A stretch of 64,000 bases of DNA from Magnolia sinica (GCF_029962835.1 NC_080588.1:14030001-14094000); one strand, 5' to 3'. Numbered from the stretch's first letter, positions 22,828-34,443 are shown. The notes: a model not told the origin generated them from the letters alone. Translations and numbers: made by a program.

Positions 22828-23324
22828 TGATGTGGGATGAAGAGCAAGCACGTTATTATCACAAATGGACCAGAAAAAGTCCAAAGAGAAATCAATAGAA
22901 TTTCAGCATAGTTTAATCGATCAAAGTCAAACGAGCAGACTGATCGAGTCGATCGATCGACCAACCAAGCTAGTCGATCGATCAAAACAAATATAATTTT
23001 CTTATTTTAGTCTCTAGACATTTTTGCACCATTCCGATCAATCGATCGATCAATCAACGATTCGATTAACGTAGAACATAAACTTGTACGCTTTTCATTT
23101 TTTATTTCCTTATTTATTTAAGTCTTTTCTAATTACATCTTAGTGTTTGTTTAAGGGTATTTAAGCATGTAAACTTGTTTATTTTGATAGATTTTTCAAT
23201 AAAATATCTCTAAATTTCTTATTTATCTGGTGAATTCAAAATTTTCTCTCATGGATTCAAGAGAGCCTGTGTTTATTGTTTGAGGAAGATGATGACCGTC
23301 CTCATCACGCCCTTCCCTACATCA
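22828..23324 (+). mobile_element. 3' LTR of the gypsy relic (about 497 bp)
   Basis: It starts TGATGTGGG after the PPT and ends in CCCTACATCA, giving inverted ends TGATG/CATCA. The middle is rich in TCGATCGAT palindromes (22940-23060). A second CATCA four bases later leaves the exact end open. Confidence 0.78.
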
Positions 23325-23429
23325 CATCACTATACAAATACATAAGCATGGGAAAGAGAGTCATCTCCCACCGGGAGATGGCACTACTTCCTTAACAATA
23401 ATTACATGTATTTTGGTCGCGTTTAGATC

Positions 23430-24390
23430 AGATTGGGTCGAGTATCGCATTGGGCACCTCGGGTAGAATTCAAGTCAGGTTTGCAGGTTGGGTCCTCTTG
23501 ATTTCAGGTTGGGTTTGTAAGAAATAAAATAAATTAACAGATTTTCATGTAGAAGCCGTGAGGTGAGTTTGATTCTCGATCATTGTTTCTGGATTTAATT
23601 TTAAAAAATAGTTAGGGTATGCTTGAGTGATATTTAGTTATAATTATATTAAATTCTTTTTATAACAACTAAAAATATAACCAACAATTTATACATGGTG
23701 TATTTGGTCACACCATCATGAACTTTCATGATATTTGGTGCAATGGACCGCACCCTAAATCATGATCGATAATACATAATAAAAATCAAATAAAATGAGA
23801 TGAAATCATTCTTAAGTGGCAACTAAACAGATCCTCAACAGCTTAATTAACTTGGTTTATAGTTACCCAGCCACTTCCATTTGGGTGGCCAGTTCCGGGC
23901 ATCCTCGACCCAGATGTTAAAATGCTAGTAACAAAGCAAAAATAAAAACATTAGAGTCATGTCATTGTTTCTTTCTGTGGTGCGTTCGGTTGCACAATAT
24001 TTCATGAAAATTAGGGTGAAATTAGAGTAATCATAAAATATTAAGACATTTAGTATAACCAAACACACCCTTCACATGGAATGGATTTTTGTAATGTTGT
24101 GAAATCATCATTTTCCTTTTGTAGGCCCCACTCAGTGGCCATTGTAGACTTTAGAGTCCTAGAGGACCACGGTCCATTAGATATGCAGATGCATCATTGC
24201 ATCATTGTCTAGGACCATAATTAGCAAGTACTGTACCCCTCTTCTTTTTATGTTTTGGCAATTTGTGCGAGATATTAGCTTTATTGCAATCATGGCAAGA
24301 GCCATGAGCACCGGCCCAAAAAGTAATGGGACCAGGTATGCAGCTTAGTCCTGTCCGGACAACTAATGGGGTCGGGCATAAACTGCGTGG
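23430..24390 (+). repeat. Dispersed repeat, copy 1 (partner at 56740-58410)
   Basis: Long co-linear blocks are shared with 56740-58410: the GATTTCAGGT.GGGTTTGTAA block, the GGATTTAATTTTAAAAAATAG block, the TTTGGTCACACCAT block, the AACCAAACACACC block and the AGAGCCATGAGCAC block. It contains a palindromic MITE near 23985-24070. No coding signal. Confidence 0.7.
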
Positions 24391-24402
24391 ATATATATAT
24401 AT

Positions 24403-24948
24403 GGAAAAGGTACTATGCGCTCGACCTCACGGATCCGTCCCATGAGGTCGAGCTGTGTGGGCCCCACCGTGATGCGTTTCAAACATCTACCCCATCAGTC
24501 AGATGCACCATTCCATCGTGGGCCTAGGTGTCAAAAATCAAGTCAATCCGTGACTTGTGTGGGCCACACCACATACAGAAGTGGAGAGGGGCCGTGCACC
24601 ATTAAAACATTCATAACCATTTTTTGGGCCCACCGAGATGTGTTTGCAAATCCAGCCCATCCATTATGTGTGTCCCACTTGGATGAGGGTTCAAACCAAG
24701 TTTCAGACGCATGCAAATTTCAGTGGGCCCCACCAAGTGCTTTTATATGTTTTAACGGTGTCTTCACATGATTTTAGATGATATGGCCCACCTGAGTTCC
24801 ATATACGGCTGATTTTTGGGATATCCCATAATTTAAAGGGGACCCATCAAATGCACGGTGTTGATGGTCGACATGCATCACGGTGGGGCCCACACAGCTC
24901 GACCTCATGGGAGCTTATCGTGAGGTCGAGCGCATAGTACCGTTTCCC
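24403..24948. mobile_element. TIR element, (TA)n-associated MITE, copy 1 (546 bp)
   Basis: The left end GGAAAAGGTACTATGCGCTC and the right end, reverse-complemented, GGGAAACGGTACTATGCGCT are near-identical. Terminal complementarity extends about 80 bp, with GACCTCACG and GAGGTCGAGCTGTGTGGGCC shared by both ends. Both sides abut ATATAT runs. There is no transposase, so it is non-autonomous. The core is made of GGGCCCACC-type sequence. Related copies are at 54491, 54716 and 55328. Confidence 0.85.
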
Positions 24949-24974
24949 ATATATATATATATATGAGTCATGCT

Positions 24975-25318
24975 CACTTGTGCACTTATGCACGTGTGCA
25001 CCTTTGCACATGTATCATGGGTGTCTAATCCAGATGGTCCATGTGATGTGGAATCCCATGAAATCTCAAGGGACAAATTTTTACCCTGATATAAAATTTT
25101 AGTGGGCCATATAAAAGAGAAATGCAAATTCAGTGAGCAAACTGTTTTCTTTTGTTAAGGCCCACCAAAGTTTTGGATCAAAGTAAAAATTTGGCCAGGG
25201 GATTTCATGAGGTGTTGCTTCACCTGGACCTTCAGAGTTTTGGAGTCAAATCACTAATTACACGTTCTCAAAAAAGTTTGCACCAGTTAAGTGCGAACGG
25301 GTGCACAGCTGAGTATTC
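24975..25318. mobile_element. Possible second TIR element, degenerate
   Basis: The left end has CTCACTTGTGCAC..GCAC..GTGCA. The right end, reverse-complemented, has CTCAGCTGTGCAC..GCAC..GGTGCA. An imperfect inverted repeat of roughly 40 bp encloses about 340 bp, and the left side again abuts (TA)n. Confidence 0.42.
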
Positions 25319-25874
25319 AGATGTGTGTGCGTGTGTATATTCTACTAATCATATGATAAGAATAACCTCATTTGGGGGGTTATACATATTATATGGGGGT
25401 CCCATGGCTCAGCAGTCCACTAGATGTTGATCTGCTGCCACGTGGTGTAAATAATTCGATGGCTTAAAAAAAAAATAAAAAGCCATTTATCTATCATTTG
25501 CTAATTAAAGGGAAGATTCAAATATACTTTCTGGAGAAATGATTAGATGGAGCGGTTATATCATAATCAAAATGTAAAATAGCTATTGAAAGGATGGCCC
25601 GGGCCATGATGATCTCCATATGTGAAAATCAGGCCAACCCACTCATTAGGCAGTCCACAGTCTCGAAAATTAATGGACAATCAAATATGGCCCGTTGTTA
25701 GGTGATTGTATTGAGAGTGGCTGGGATTTTCAAATGTATGCGTTCACTTATTATTATTATTGTGTTGTGGTCCACTTTTGTTTTAGATTGTCTTAATTTT
25801 GGGCTTACTTTCTCTCACATGACCAAATGCTTGGGTGGATTTCTGTAAGTGCTATGGTTTTATGCTCCTTTGGT
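25319..25874. other. Non-coding stretch with GGGCCC-type repeat fragments
   Basis: AT-rich sequence with short pieces such as ATGGCCCGGGCC and AGGCCAACCCACTCATTAGGCAG that resemble the window's fold-back repeats. I see no gene. Confidence 0.4.
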
Positions 25875-26319
25875 TGTTAAGTTTTGTAGTGCCAAAACAT
25901 CAATTTATGTCTTGTGTAGCTCATTGGTATATATGATCAAGACATTGCATCACCGCTCTAAACACTTTACTTCAAGTCAAGAACGAAGATCAACCACTTC
26001 AATCCATTTCAAGAAATGCAAGTACAAGCTACAAAGAAGTGATCTTGTTCAAGACCCAAGTTAAGTGAAATTCAAGCTACAGGAAGTACAACTCAAGATC
26101 AAGTGTAATATAAGCTCTAGAAAATCTCAAGCTCAATGTTACATTAAGAATAGAGATCTCAAGCTTCACAATCTTCTAAGGTCATCTATCATCTGAAGAA
26201 ATGGTATTTCAATGTCCATACTTCATGTTTCATGTATGAAAGACCATAGATTGACCTTAGGGTAAGTCATTTTGAATACATAATTCAAATTAAATCACTT
26301 TTTAAGTATTTGATCTGTT

Positions 26320-26680
26320 CTAAGACTAGTCCTGGATCTTATTCGACTAGTCCTAGCACTGGCTCGACCAGTCCTAGAAAATCCAGGACTAGTCCTAAGT
26401 TTGTTGCAATTGTTTGGAATTTTCTGTTCATCTACGACCAGTCTTGGACTCTGTTCGACCGGTCGTGTGAACAATGTCAACTAGTCATTCGACCAGTCCT
26501 AGTTCTTCGACTCAAATTACAGCAACCAATCTTTGAGTCCTACGATCAGTCGTGGATATTTTATGACCAGTCGTAGACACCCTACGACCGGTCGTGTAAC
26601 TGTTTGATTCAATCTCGCGTAAAAATTCAAAATTTCGTTTCATCTACGACCAATCGAAGGATTCCCAAGACCAGTCGTAG
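26320..26680 (+). repeat. Clustered CGACCAGTC / GACTAGTCC motif
   Basis: More than a dozen variants of CGACCAGTCGTGG, GACTAGTCCTGG and CGACCGGTCGTGT are spread irregularly over 360 bases upstream of the LTR TATA box. Several are near-palindromes. They could be enhancer-like sites or remnants of a minisatellite. Confidence 0.75.
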
Positions 26681-26692
26681 ACGTGATTTTTG

Positions 26693-26703
26693 TATCTATA
26701 AAT
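26693..26703 (+). promoter_or_regulatory. TATA box of the solo LTR
   Basis: GTATCTATAAATAGATG is a consensus plant TATA element with a small inverted flank (CTATAAATAG). It lies about 1.08 kb before the LTR's right end. Confidence 0.55.
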
Positions 26704-27729
26704 AGATGACGAATTTCAGAGTTTGATAATTCAATTCAAAGAAAATCAAAGCATCACTCTGAGATAAGTTTGTGTTTATTTTAAGCTACATTGTGCATAT
26801 TTAAAATTCTCTTTTGTTAGCTTATTTAATTTGATTTTGTTTCTATATTTCAATCTAAATTGAAAAGAGGAATTGTTGTATTCCTTTTTCTTGGAATCAA
26901 AATCAAATATAGCTAGCCCAACTGGTTTAATTTAAAATCAATTAGAACCTAGAACCATTTCAAAGTGAGTATTGGACATTGAACTTCTACTCCGATTGGT
27001 TCTTCTGGGCTGCTACGAAGGAGAAATCTAGGTATTTTACATTTATTGTAAATTCCATTATTTTGGTTTTGTTTGAGGTTAAGCCAGAAAAATCTCTTTA
27101 TATTGGTTATCTGAGGAGAGCCAGAAAACTCAGAAAGTTAGGTTTTTGAATTGCATAAGCCCATTTGAAAGACACAATTGTGAAGGTTTTAGGTGAACCT
27201 ATGAAACCTATTTTGATAGTGAACGCTGATATCCCCTGTATGAGGATATTAGGAGTGGAGTAGTTGTGTGGCTGTTGTTTAATAGTTAGTGTACCCACAG
27301 GCAAACCACTATAATTTCTTGTCTTATGGTTTGAATGTCCGTTTAATTTTTCCTATCTTTAATCATTCAGAATTGTGGAATGTTTGTGTGGATGTGAATG
27401 TTGTAATATTTACATTTCAAGTACAGTGGGGAATGTTGTAATAATTTAGATTTAAATTCTTACAATTTATTTGAATTCAGTGCTATTTATTCATTCCTTT
27501 TCTGTTTGAATTCTTGATACAAAGAATGTTCTAGAAATAAGGTTGTCCTGCTATAAACCCTTAGTTTTTATGGTGTAAGTTGTCCATAGAACAGCATTTG
27601 TATCAACCTCTTAATTCTTGATTATTGAGGTTGCTTTTCATTTTCAGCATTGTGAATTGATCTCTTTTAATTGGCTATCATATTCTTTTATTCCGTTGTT
27701 AAAGCTTAAATCTGGCATAGTCCTATTCA

Positions 27730-27749
27730 CCCCCCCCCCCCCCCCCCCC
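27730..27749. repeat. Poly-C tract (20 bases)
   Basis: Twenty consecutive C residues in the LTR-end motif TATTCAC(C)nTCTAGG. Family members usually have fewer, so this is an expansion. Confidence 0.95.
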
Positions 27750-27913
27750 TCTAGGACATATAGCTTGGCCTTTTCAATTTCTCATAAACATCACGGTGGG
27801 CCCCACCTAGTAGGTCCTGATATAGGAACTTCCTATGGTGGGTTTGCATGCAATCTGCATCATCATGGCTCTCAAACCGTACTTTTAGTCTTAACATCAA
27901 ATGAATTGCTCAA

Positions 27914-28055
27914 GGTAAAATACCATAATCATACTTTAAGTAGTCCTAACCATTCAATTGATGGCTATCAAATGAATGGCTAAAGGTAATATACCATAAC
28001 CATACTTTAAGTAGTCTTAACCATTCAATTGATGGCTATCAAATGAATGGTTAAG
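27914..28055. repeat. Tandem duplication, two units of about 71 bp
   Basis: The unit begins AAGGTAA.ATACCATAA and ends AAATGAATGG.TAA. It occurs twice with only a few single-base differences. Confidence 0.85.
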
Positions 28056-28102
28056 ATAGTGCGTGATCCAAATTTCCCGATAAAAAAACACCACATGGTT
28101 AT

Positions 28103-28903
28103 TGTTGGGGAAAAAATATGACAAGTCCGGAGACCCAGTTATGGAATGGACCAACTCTATTGACACTACTCGAGAGTCCAAGGCAACGTGTTGGACCGAG
28201 ATGAGAGCAAGCCTAAAGGGGAGACTTAGCTCGGATTTCTGGGAAACAAATCCCGACCGAGACCTTAAGAATTAAGAGCTGTAGGCAAAATAAGATGCAT
28301 AAAGTTGGCTCGGCTAATGAGGCAGCAACGTCTAGAAGAGTTGATTAAGACCCGAATGCTAGAAGTCACCTGACCAACTATAAAACCGACCCATATTAGG
28401 CCGGTTATAGTGTCGGCTATCAGATTGAGAAAGGACATTGGCCATAAGCCGACTCTGTTCCATCCAACAGGAGGCAAAAAGCTTTATCCTTGCAGCCAAC
28501 CGAGACTCGTCTGTTACTTGAGTCGTTTAAGGCCGAGCCAAGCGAGGAAGAAATAGTGTAAGCTAAAATACCATTCCGAAAATCTTGTGAAAGGATTCCC
28601 GATCCCGATAATCTCGGGATCGGGAAGCATCCGTAAGCAGATTGCAATCAAATCAAATCTCCTAAGATTAGGGAGAGAATCCCTGTATGGCGGGATCCTC
28701 CCTCTCTTATAAATAAGAGAGACTCCAAGGGTGAAAGGTATGTAAAAAACTCTCTTCTAGAACACTTCAATATTATAAGACCTACATTCATAGCCTAACT
28801 TTAGCATCGGAGGGTCCCCTGCTCTAGCCAGGGTCTCCTTTGTCTTCTTCCTGTACAGGTACTCGAAGGTCTAAAGAGGGTGGACCAGATTTTTGCATCA
28901 ATA
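28103..28903 (+). mobile_element. 5' LTR of the Tat-lineage element (801 bp)
   Basis: It runs from TGTTGGGGAAAAA to TTTGCATCAATA and aligns end to end with 37547-38344. By eye about one base in ten differs in the first third, mostly transitions, so the insertion is old. A TATA box at 28708-28715 is enclosed by a perfect 6-bp inverted repeat. The LTR is followed by the PBS. Confidence 0.92.
28702..28721 (+). promoter_or_regulatory. Tat LTR core promoter inside an inverted repeat
   Basis: TATAAATA is flanked by CTCTCT on the left and AGAGAG on the right, which are exact complements. The 3' LTR has the same arrangement at 38145-38164 with CTCTCC and GGAGAG, again exact complements. Confidence 0.7.
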
Positions 28904-28906
28904 GTT

Positions 28907-28924
28907 TGGCACCGTCTGTGGGAA
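28907..28924 (+). other. Primer binding site of the Tat-lineage element
   Basis: TGGCACCGTCTGTGGGAA lies three bases after the LTR end. TGGCGCCGTCTGTGGGAA is the form I know from plant Tat/Retand elements; the G-to-A difference fits decay. I do not name the tRNA. Confidence 0.8.
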
Positions 28925-28978
28925 ACGGTACAAAAAGTCATCTTCCACCCTCTATTCAGAAGCTGTAAATACGCTCTA

Positions 28979-30470
28979 ATGGTGATTACTAGAAGAATGC
29001 TCCAAGAAGAGCTAAATGAGGCTGCTGTCACTGGATTACCGGGTGCGAGCACAGCCCAAGGGACTCAGAATCGACCTGACAACCGCTAAGATTTCGCTGC
29101 TCATCCAGCAGCCTCTACTGCGACAAGAAATACCCAGCGGAATCGAGGCAATAGGCGATTGTATTAAGAGGTTCAGGAACTTAAATCCGACATAAATGTC
29201 ATGAAACAAATGTTGGAACAGATACATCAGCAACAAGTTCAGCCTTATGCTCAGGCAACAAATGTCCCACAAAAAGTCACCGACCCTGAGCCTATCGCTC
29301 CCCGATCGGTCCCTCAGCAAAGTCGAACCCACGGTCCGTCAAAGCCAACCCCCGCTCATTCCGTAAATGTCGATTTGCCCCCCACTGATCTCCAACATGA
29401 GATAGATTGGCGAAGGCGCAGTTGGCCTCCGGTCGAGGGAATGACAGAAAGCGACGAGCCCTAGAAAGTCGACCTCCAAGACTTCAGGAAAGAAGTGCGG
29501 AAAGAGATTGCTGACATGAAGCAGAGTCGGGATTCACATCAAATTAGGCCCGAAACAAAGGCATCCCCGTTTGTGGAGGAAGTAATGCGGGCTCGGCTAC
29601 CGGAACGGTTTCGTCTTTCACAGATCACCCCTTTCACCGGTAAAACCGACCCGACTCACATCGAATGCTTTCGAACATACATGGAATTGCACGATGCCTT
29701 AGACGCCGTGATGTGCCGAGCTTTCTCCCTCACCTTGGCAGACGTAGCTCGACTTTGGTTCAAGCAGCTGAAACCAAAGTCCATCAGCACGTTCGGGAAC
29801 TCAGCGACGCCTTCCTTACCAATTTCATTGGTAGAAAGAAAAAGTTGAAATCCCCTGCACATCTGAACAACATAGTTCAGAAGGAAAGAGAGCTACTGAA
29901 AGACTACATCAAGCGTTTCAATTTTCAGTCGCTCCAAGTCCGAAAATATTCGGAAGAAACAGCACTCAATTTCATCATGCAAGGTGTTAGGGACAAGCCG
30001 TTTCTAGCATCCCTGGACAAGAGTCTGCCTGAGACCCTTGCTGAATTTATGACTCGGTCGGATAAGTACGCGGACGTTGAGGAAACACGAAACTTGCGTG
30101 AGGTCGCCCAAAACGCAAAAACTCCGACCAAAGAGTCAGCCAAAAAAGAAGTTAACTCGACCGGAGGAAAGAAGTGTAAGGATGACCGAACGAGTGACGA
30201 ACACAAGTCAAGCAAGCGACCCGACCAAAGGTTTTCTACATACACCCTGCTTAATAAACCTCAAGAGCAGGTATTGATGGAGATCAAGAGTAAAGGATTT
30301 ATCAGTTGGCTGAATAAGCTCTGAAGTAATCCGAACTAGCAGAATAAGGACAAATACTGTCACTACCATCGTGATCATGGCCACAGTACGAGTGATTGTT
30401 ATCACTTAAAGGAAGAGATCGAAAGGTACTCAGAGAATACGTTGAAAGAACCAGGGCAACGAAAGAACGC
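28979..30470 (+). pseudogene. gag of the Tat-lineage element
   Basis: It starts at ATG 28979 (MVITRRMLQEELNEAA), soon after the PBS. The first half stays in one frame to about 29790 with TAA, TAA and TAG stops. A 1-base deletion then shifts the frame. The core is MRARLPERFRLSQITPFTGK, AFSLTLADVARLWFKQL, ELSDAFLTNFIG, LKDYIKRF, ALNFIMQGVRD. A Tat-type knuckle KYCHYHRDHGHSTSDC (C-X2-H-X4-H-X4-C) follows at about 30355-30400. The product would be the structural Gag. Stops TGA (30322) and TAG precede the knuckle. Confidence 0.87.
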
Positions 30471-30728
30471 CCGGGGGACAATCGACCCACGAAGGAAATC
30501 AGGACTATTGTCGGTGGTCCACAAAGTAGAGACGACTCAAATAATGCTCGGAAAAATCACGTCAGGAGCATCAGTCGACCCGAGTCTGAGATATTGATCA
30601 TAGCTCAGCCTTCGAAGGAAAAAAAGAGAAAAGTATTGTATTTCATTCACCGACATGATAATGCTCTAGGTATCCATCATCCTCATGATAATGCATTAGT
30701 TATCACTTTAACCATCATAAAATGAAGG

Positions 30729-31110
30729 GTGTTCCACATACTCATCGACACAGGATCATCTGCTAACGTGCTGTTCACTCAGGTGTTCAACAAAATGGGT
30801 GTTGAACGATTGACCTTACGGCCGGTGCGTACCCCATTGATCGGATTCTCGGTAGGACAGATACTCTCGGAAGGTATCATTTCGCTGCAACCTACTGCTG
30901 GAAACCCTCCGCATCAAGCGACAGTAATGGTCGACTTTCTGATAGTCGATTAGTCGTCCGTTTACAATGCGATACTTGGCCGACCCTCTCTGAGTCTCCT
31001 CCAAGCTGTGATAACTACATACCACCTCTCCATGAAATTTTCGACTGAGTTGGGAGTGGGAGTCGTTAAAGGAGATCAGCAAGATGTAAGACGCTGTTAT
31101 GCAACCGCTG
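30729..31110 (+). pseudogene. Protease of the Tat-lineage element
   Basis: FHILIDTGSSANVLF carries an intact D-T-G active site. It continues with LIGFSVGQILSEGIISL and VDFLIVD, then after a TAG NAILGRPSL, the standard retropepsin blocks. The frame differs from gag, so at least one indel lies between 30470 and 30729. Confidence 0.85.
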
Positions 31111-31389
31111 TAAAAGTCCCGGCCAAGGTATCAATGATCGAGTCACTGGATCCCCGAATCGAAACTCACGAACGAGGATAACCTATGGAAGACCTTGTTT
31201 CAGTACCTTCGGTCAAGACCGACTAATCCAAAATGGTACGAACCGGCTCGTCCCTGCAGTCACCCCTGAAAGATAATCTGATAGCCTTACTCTGACGATA
31301 CGCCGATGTCTTTGCTTGGAGTCATGAGGACATCCTGGGAATCGACCCATCAATAATGACTCACCGACTCAACATTAATTCGACCTATC

Positions 31390-32640
31390 GGCCGATCCGA
31401 TAGAAGCGACGTGCTCGGCCCTGAAAGGTACGCTATCATTGAAGAAGAGGTTAGCAAGCTCCTTAAGGCTAAATTCATAGAAGAGATATACTACCCAGAA
31501 TGGGTAGCCAATGTTGTACTTGTGAAAAAAGCCAACGGAAAGTGGTGAGTCTGTATTGATTATACTGACCTAAACAAAGTCTGCCCAAAGGACAGCTTTC
31601 CTATTACGAGGATTGATTAGTTAGTAGATAGTACTGCAGGACACGAACTCCTTAGTTTTATGGATGCCTATTCAGGGTATAATCAAATTGTAATGCATCA
31701 ATCTGATAAATCTAAGACCACCTTTGTCACTGATAAAGGTCTTTATTATTACCGAGTGATGCCATTTGGTTTGAAAAATGTTGGAGCGACTTATCAAAGA
31801 TTAGTAAACAAAATATTCGCTCAGCAAATCGCCTGAACCATGGAAGTTTATATTGACGCATGCTCATCAAAAGTATACATGTAGCCGATCACATAGCCAA
31901 CTTAAAAGAAATGTTTCCGATCTTACGCAAGTTCCAAATGAAGTTGAACCCGAGTAAGTGTGACTTCGGCGTGAGCTGGGGAAAGTTCCTCGGATTCCTA
32001 GTTAGTCACCGAGGGATCGAAACAAATTCAAAAAAGACCAAGGCATTACTCGACATGGAGTCTCCAAAGATAATCAAAGACATACAAAGGCTGACCAGAC
32101 GAGTATCCGCACTCAATCGCTTCCTCTCCTGAGCTACTGATAAATGCCTTCCATTCTTTAAACAACTGAAGGGACGGCAAATGGTGGATTAGATGAAAGA
32201 GTGCGAAGCAACATTCTAGAAATTGAAGTCTTAGGATCTCCACCTCTCTTATCAAAACCCAAATCGGGGGAAGCTCTGTTGTTGTATCTCACGGTGTAAG
32301 AGGCATCGATTAGCTCGGCTCTGATACGAGAGCACGAAGGAAAGCAACTGCCGGTTTATTACGTCAGTAAAGCATTATTACCGATAGAGAAAAGATACCC
32401 ACTTCTAGAAAAAGTGGCCTTAGTCCTGGTAGTTTCCTCGAGGCGACTTCGGTCATACTTCCAAGCTCATACCGTTGTCATTATGACCGACCTCTCATTG
32501 CATCAAATTCTATAGAAATGAGAAGCTTCCGGCCGACTTATGAAGTGGGCGATTAAACTAAGCGAATTTGACATTCAATACAAGCCGAGAGTAGCAATCA
32601 AAGGGCAAGTTGTGGCCAATTTCATTGCTAAAGTGACACC
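31390..32640 (+). pseudogene. Reverse transcriptase and first RNase H of the Tat-lineage element
   Basis: RT blocks are IIEEEVSKLLKAKFI, VANVVLVKKANGKW, DYTDLNKVCPKDSFP, MDAYSGYNQI, and VMPFGLKNVGATYQRLVN. The catalytic box should read YIDD. Here one base is missing after TATATTGACG (31851-31858), so the frame breaks within the motif and resumes as MLIKSIHVADHI. RNase H-1 follows (LIREHEGKQLPVYYVSKAL, LMKWAIKLSEFDIQY). TAG or TGA stops occur at several Trp, Gln and Arg positions. Confidence 0.88.
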
Positions 32641-32699
32641 ACAACTAGATTCAAGGCCTTGGAATACCGAGCCTACTGACGAATTGACGACTGCTTCTC

Positions 32700-33355
32700 C
32701 AACGTCAGCACCCGACCCAACCCCCTGGAAGCTGTATGTCGATGGCTCCTCCAACTTTACAGTAAGCGAGGCAGGATTAGTCTTAAAAAATTCTAATCAA
32801 ACCTACATGCAGTATGCCTTAAGACTCGGATTTCAAGCCTCGAACAATACAGCAGAATATGAAGTGTTATTACTCGGCTTCCGACTCGGGGTCAGTTTAG
32901 GCATAACGCACCTTAACGTCTTCAACGATTCACAGCTGGTCGTCAATCAAGTTACGAGCATGTATTAAACACGAAAAGAACAACTAAAAGTATACATGGA
33001 GAAAGTCAAAGAGTTGATTGGCAGTTTTCAGCTTTGCGTCATCACTTGGATCCCTCGGACAGAAAATACCAAAGACGATCTGTTAGCAAAACTTGCCTCA
33101 ACTGACGAAGCCGACATGCCCAGGTCCGTTCCAACTGAGTACATCGATAAACCGAGTATCAATGAACCAGTTAGCTTGACTACACATACAATTGATTCGG
33201 AACCTACTTGGCTCGATCTGATCATCCGATATCTCGGCAATGGGGAGTTACCCGAAGATCGCACTGAGGCTCGACGATTAAAGATCAGAGCTTCCTGCTA
33301 CACCATTATTAATGGGATGCTATATAAAAAGGGCTTCTATGCTCCTTTATTATGA
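32700..33355 (+). pseudogene. Second (archaeal-type) RNase H and linker of the Tat-lineage element
   Basis: WKLYVDGSSN, NNTAEYEVLLLGFRL and NDSQLVVNQV are the D-E-D signature of the additional RNase H that distinguishes plant Tat-lineage elements. After a TAA comes the linker LKVYMEKVKELIGSFQ, CVITWIPRTENTKDDLLAKLAS, then a connection of about 90 residues toward integrase. The three catalytic acids are present. It would degrade RNA in RNA:DNA hybrids. Confidence 0.87.
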
Positions 33356-33369
33356 TGCCTAAATCCTGA

Positions 33370-34443
33370 TGAAGCCAACTACGTACTACAAGAGATCCAC
33401 GAAGGGATATGTGGAAATCACTTAAGAGGGCACTCACTCACACGCAAGGTCTTACGTCAAGGATACTACTAGTTGACCGTCCAGCAAGATGCTCATAAGC
33501 TCGTCCAAAGATGCGACAAATGTCAATGGTTTACAGCAATTCCGAGGCAACCCTCAGAGGAGCTGACTCCAATGACTGGTCCTTGGCCCTTTGCGCAGTG
33601 GGGAATCAATATTTTCGGACCACTCCCCATAGGAAAAGGCTAAACCAAGTTTGCTGTCATAGCAGTGGACTACTTCACAAAGTGGGCCGAGGCAAAGCCT
33701 TTGGCGAAGATAACCAAATAGAAGATCACAGACTTTGTATGGAAAAATATTGTCTGTCAGTTCGGAATACCCCGGACTATTTTTACTGACAATGGAAAGC
33801 AGTTCCATAATAAGAGCTTTCGAGAGATGTGCAATAATCTCGGAATTAGAAATGTATACTCATTGCCCCATCATCCTCAGATGAACGGACAAGTTGAAGC
33901 GGTCAATAAGATAATCAAACAGCATCTCCGAACCAAGCTCGACTGAGCCAAAGGAGCGTGGCCTGAAGAACTCCCGAAGATACTGTGGGCATACCGAACC
34001 ATGGTTCGAACCGCTACAGGGGAAACTCCTTTCTCCCATGCTTATGGCTCGGAAGCCATTACCCCAGTCGAGATCGGGTTGCTTTCAGCCCGAGTTAGTC
34101 ATTTAATGAAGAGGATAATGAAGAACTTTTGGCCCTTGGACTTGATCTTGTGGATGAACAAAGGAAAAAAGCTCGACTACGAATGTTGGCTCGGCAATAA
34201 TAAGTAGCTCGATTTTATAATGCCCGAGTCAAGGTCAGACGATTTCAAGTCGGGGATATGGTTCTCCGAAAAATGTTCCTCAATACAAAGGAAGTTGGCG
34301 CAGGCACATTGGGACCCAATTGGGAAGGACCCTATGTCGTCTCAAGCACCATCCGACTGGGAACGTATGGATTGGAAGACCTGGCCGGACAATTGCTGCC
34401 TCATCTATGGAATGCCGAGCATCTAAAAATCTACTTCCCCTAG
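33370..34443 (+). pseudogene. Integrase of the Tat-lineage element
   Basis: The zinc module is visible (HEGICGNH, CDKCQWF). The core keeps the D-D-E residues: VIAVDYFTKWAEAKPL, FTDNGKQFHNKSF and MNGQVEAVNKIIK. WAYRTMVRTATGETPF and the ETPF-type block follow. The C-terminal part ends near 34443 (GTYGLEDLAGQLLPHLWNAE, LKIYFP). Stops include TAG (YY*LTVQQ), TAG (GKG*TKF) and TGA (LD*AKGAW), and at least one frameshift lies after 34120. There is no chromodomain, as expected for this lineage. Confidence 0.87.

Larger units (their letters stand above)
25875..27776 (+). mobile_element. Probable copia (SIRE-type) solo LTR, about 1.9 kb
   Basis: The right end CCTATTCACCCCC..CTCTAGG..TTTTCA matches the pattern I know from the end of SIRE/Maximus-type LTRs, where ATTGGTATCAGAGC would follow. 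Here no PBS follows, so the LTR is solo. The left end TGTTAAGTTTTGTAGTGCC is the best TG start. Inside are the CGACCAGTC repeats (26320-26680) and a TATA box CTATAAATAG near 26696. I did not find a matching TSD (TTGGT left, ATTTC right), so the exact borders are uncertain. Confidence 0.55.

Noticed and set aside
22939-23060. TCGATCGAT palindromes, considered as a CRISPR-like or operator array
   Set aside because: Spacing is irregular, no unique spacers exist, and they lie inside a gypsy 3' LTR in a plant genome.
28880-28978. Upstream extension of the Tat gag start to 28880
   Set aside because: It would cover the PBS and the LTR junction. The ATG at 28979 just after the PBS is the sensible start.
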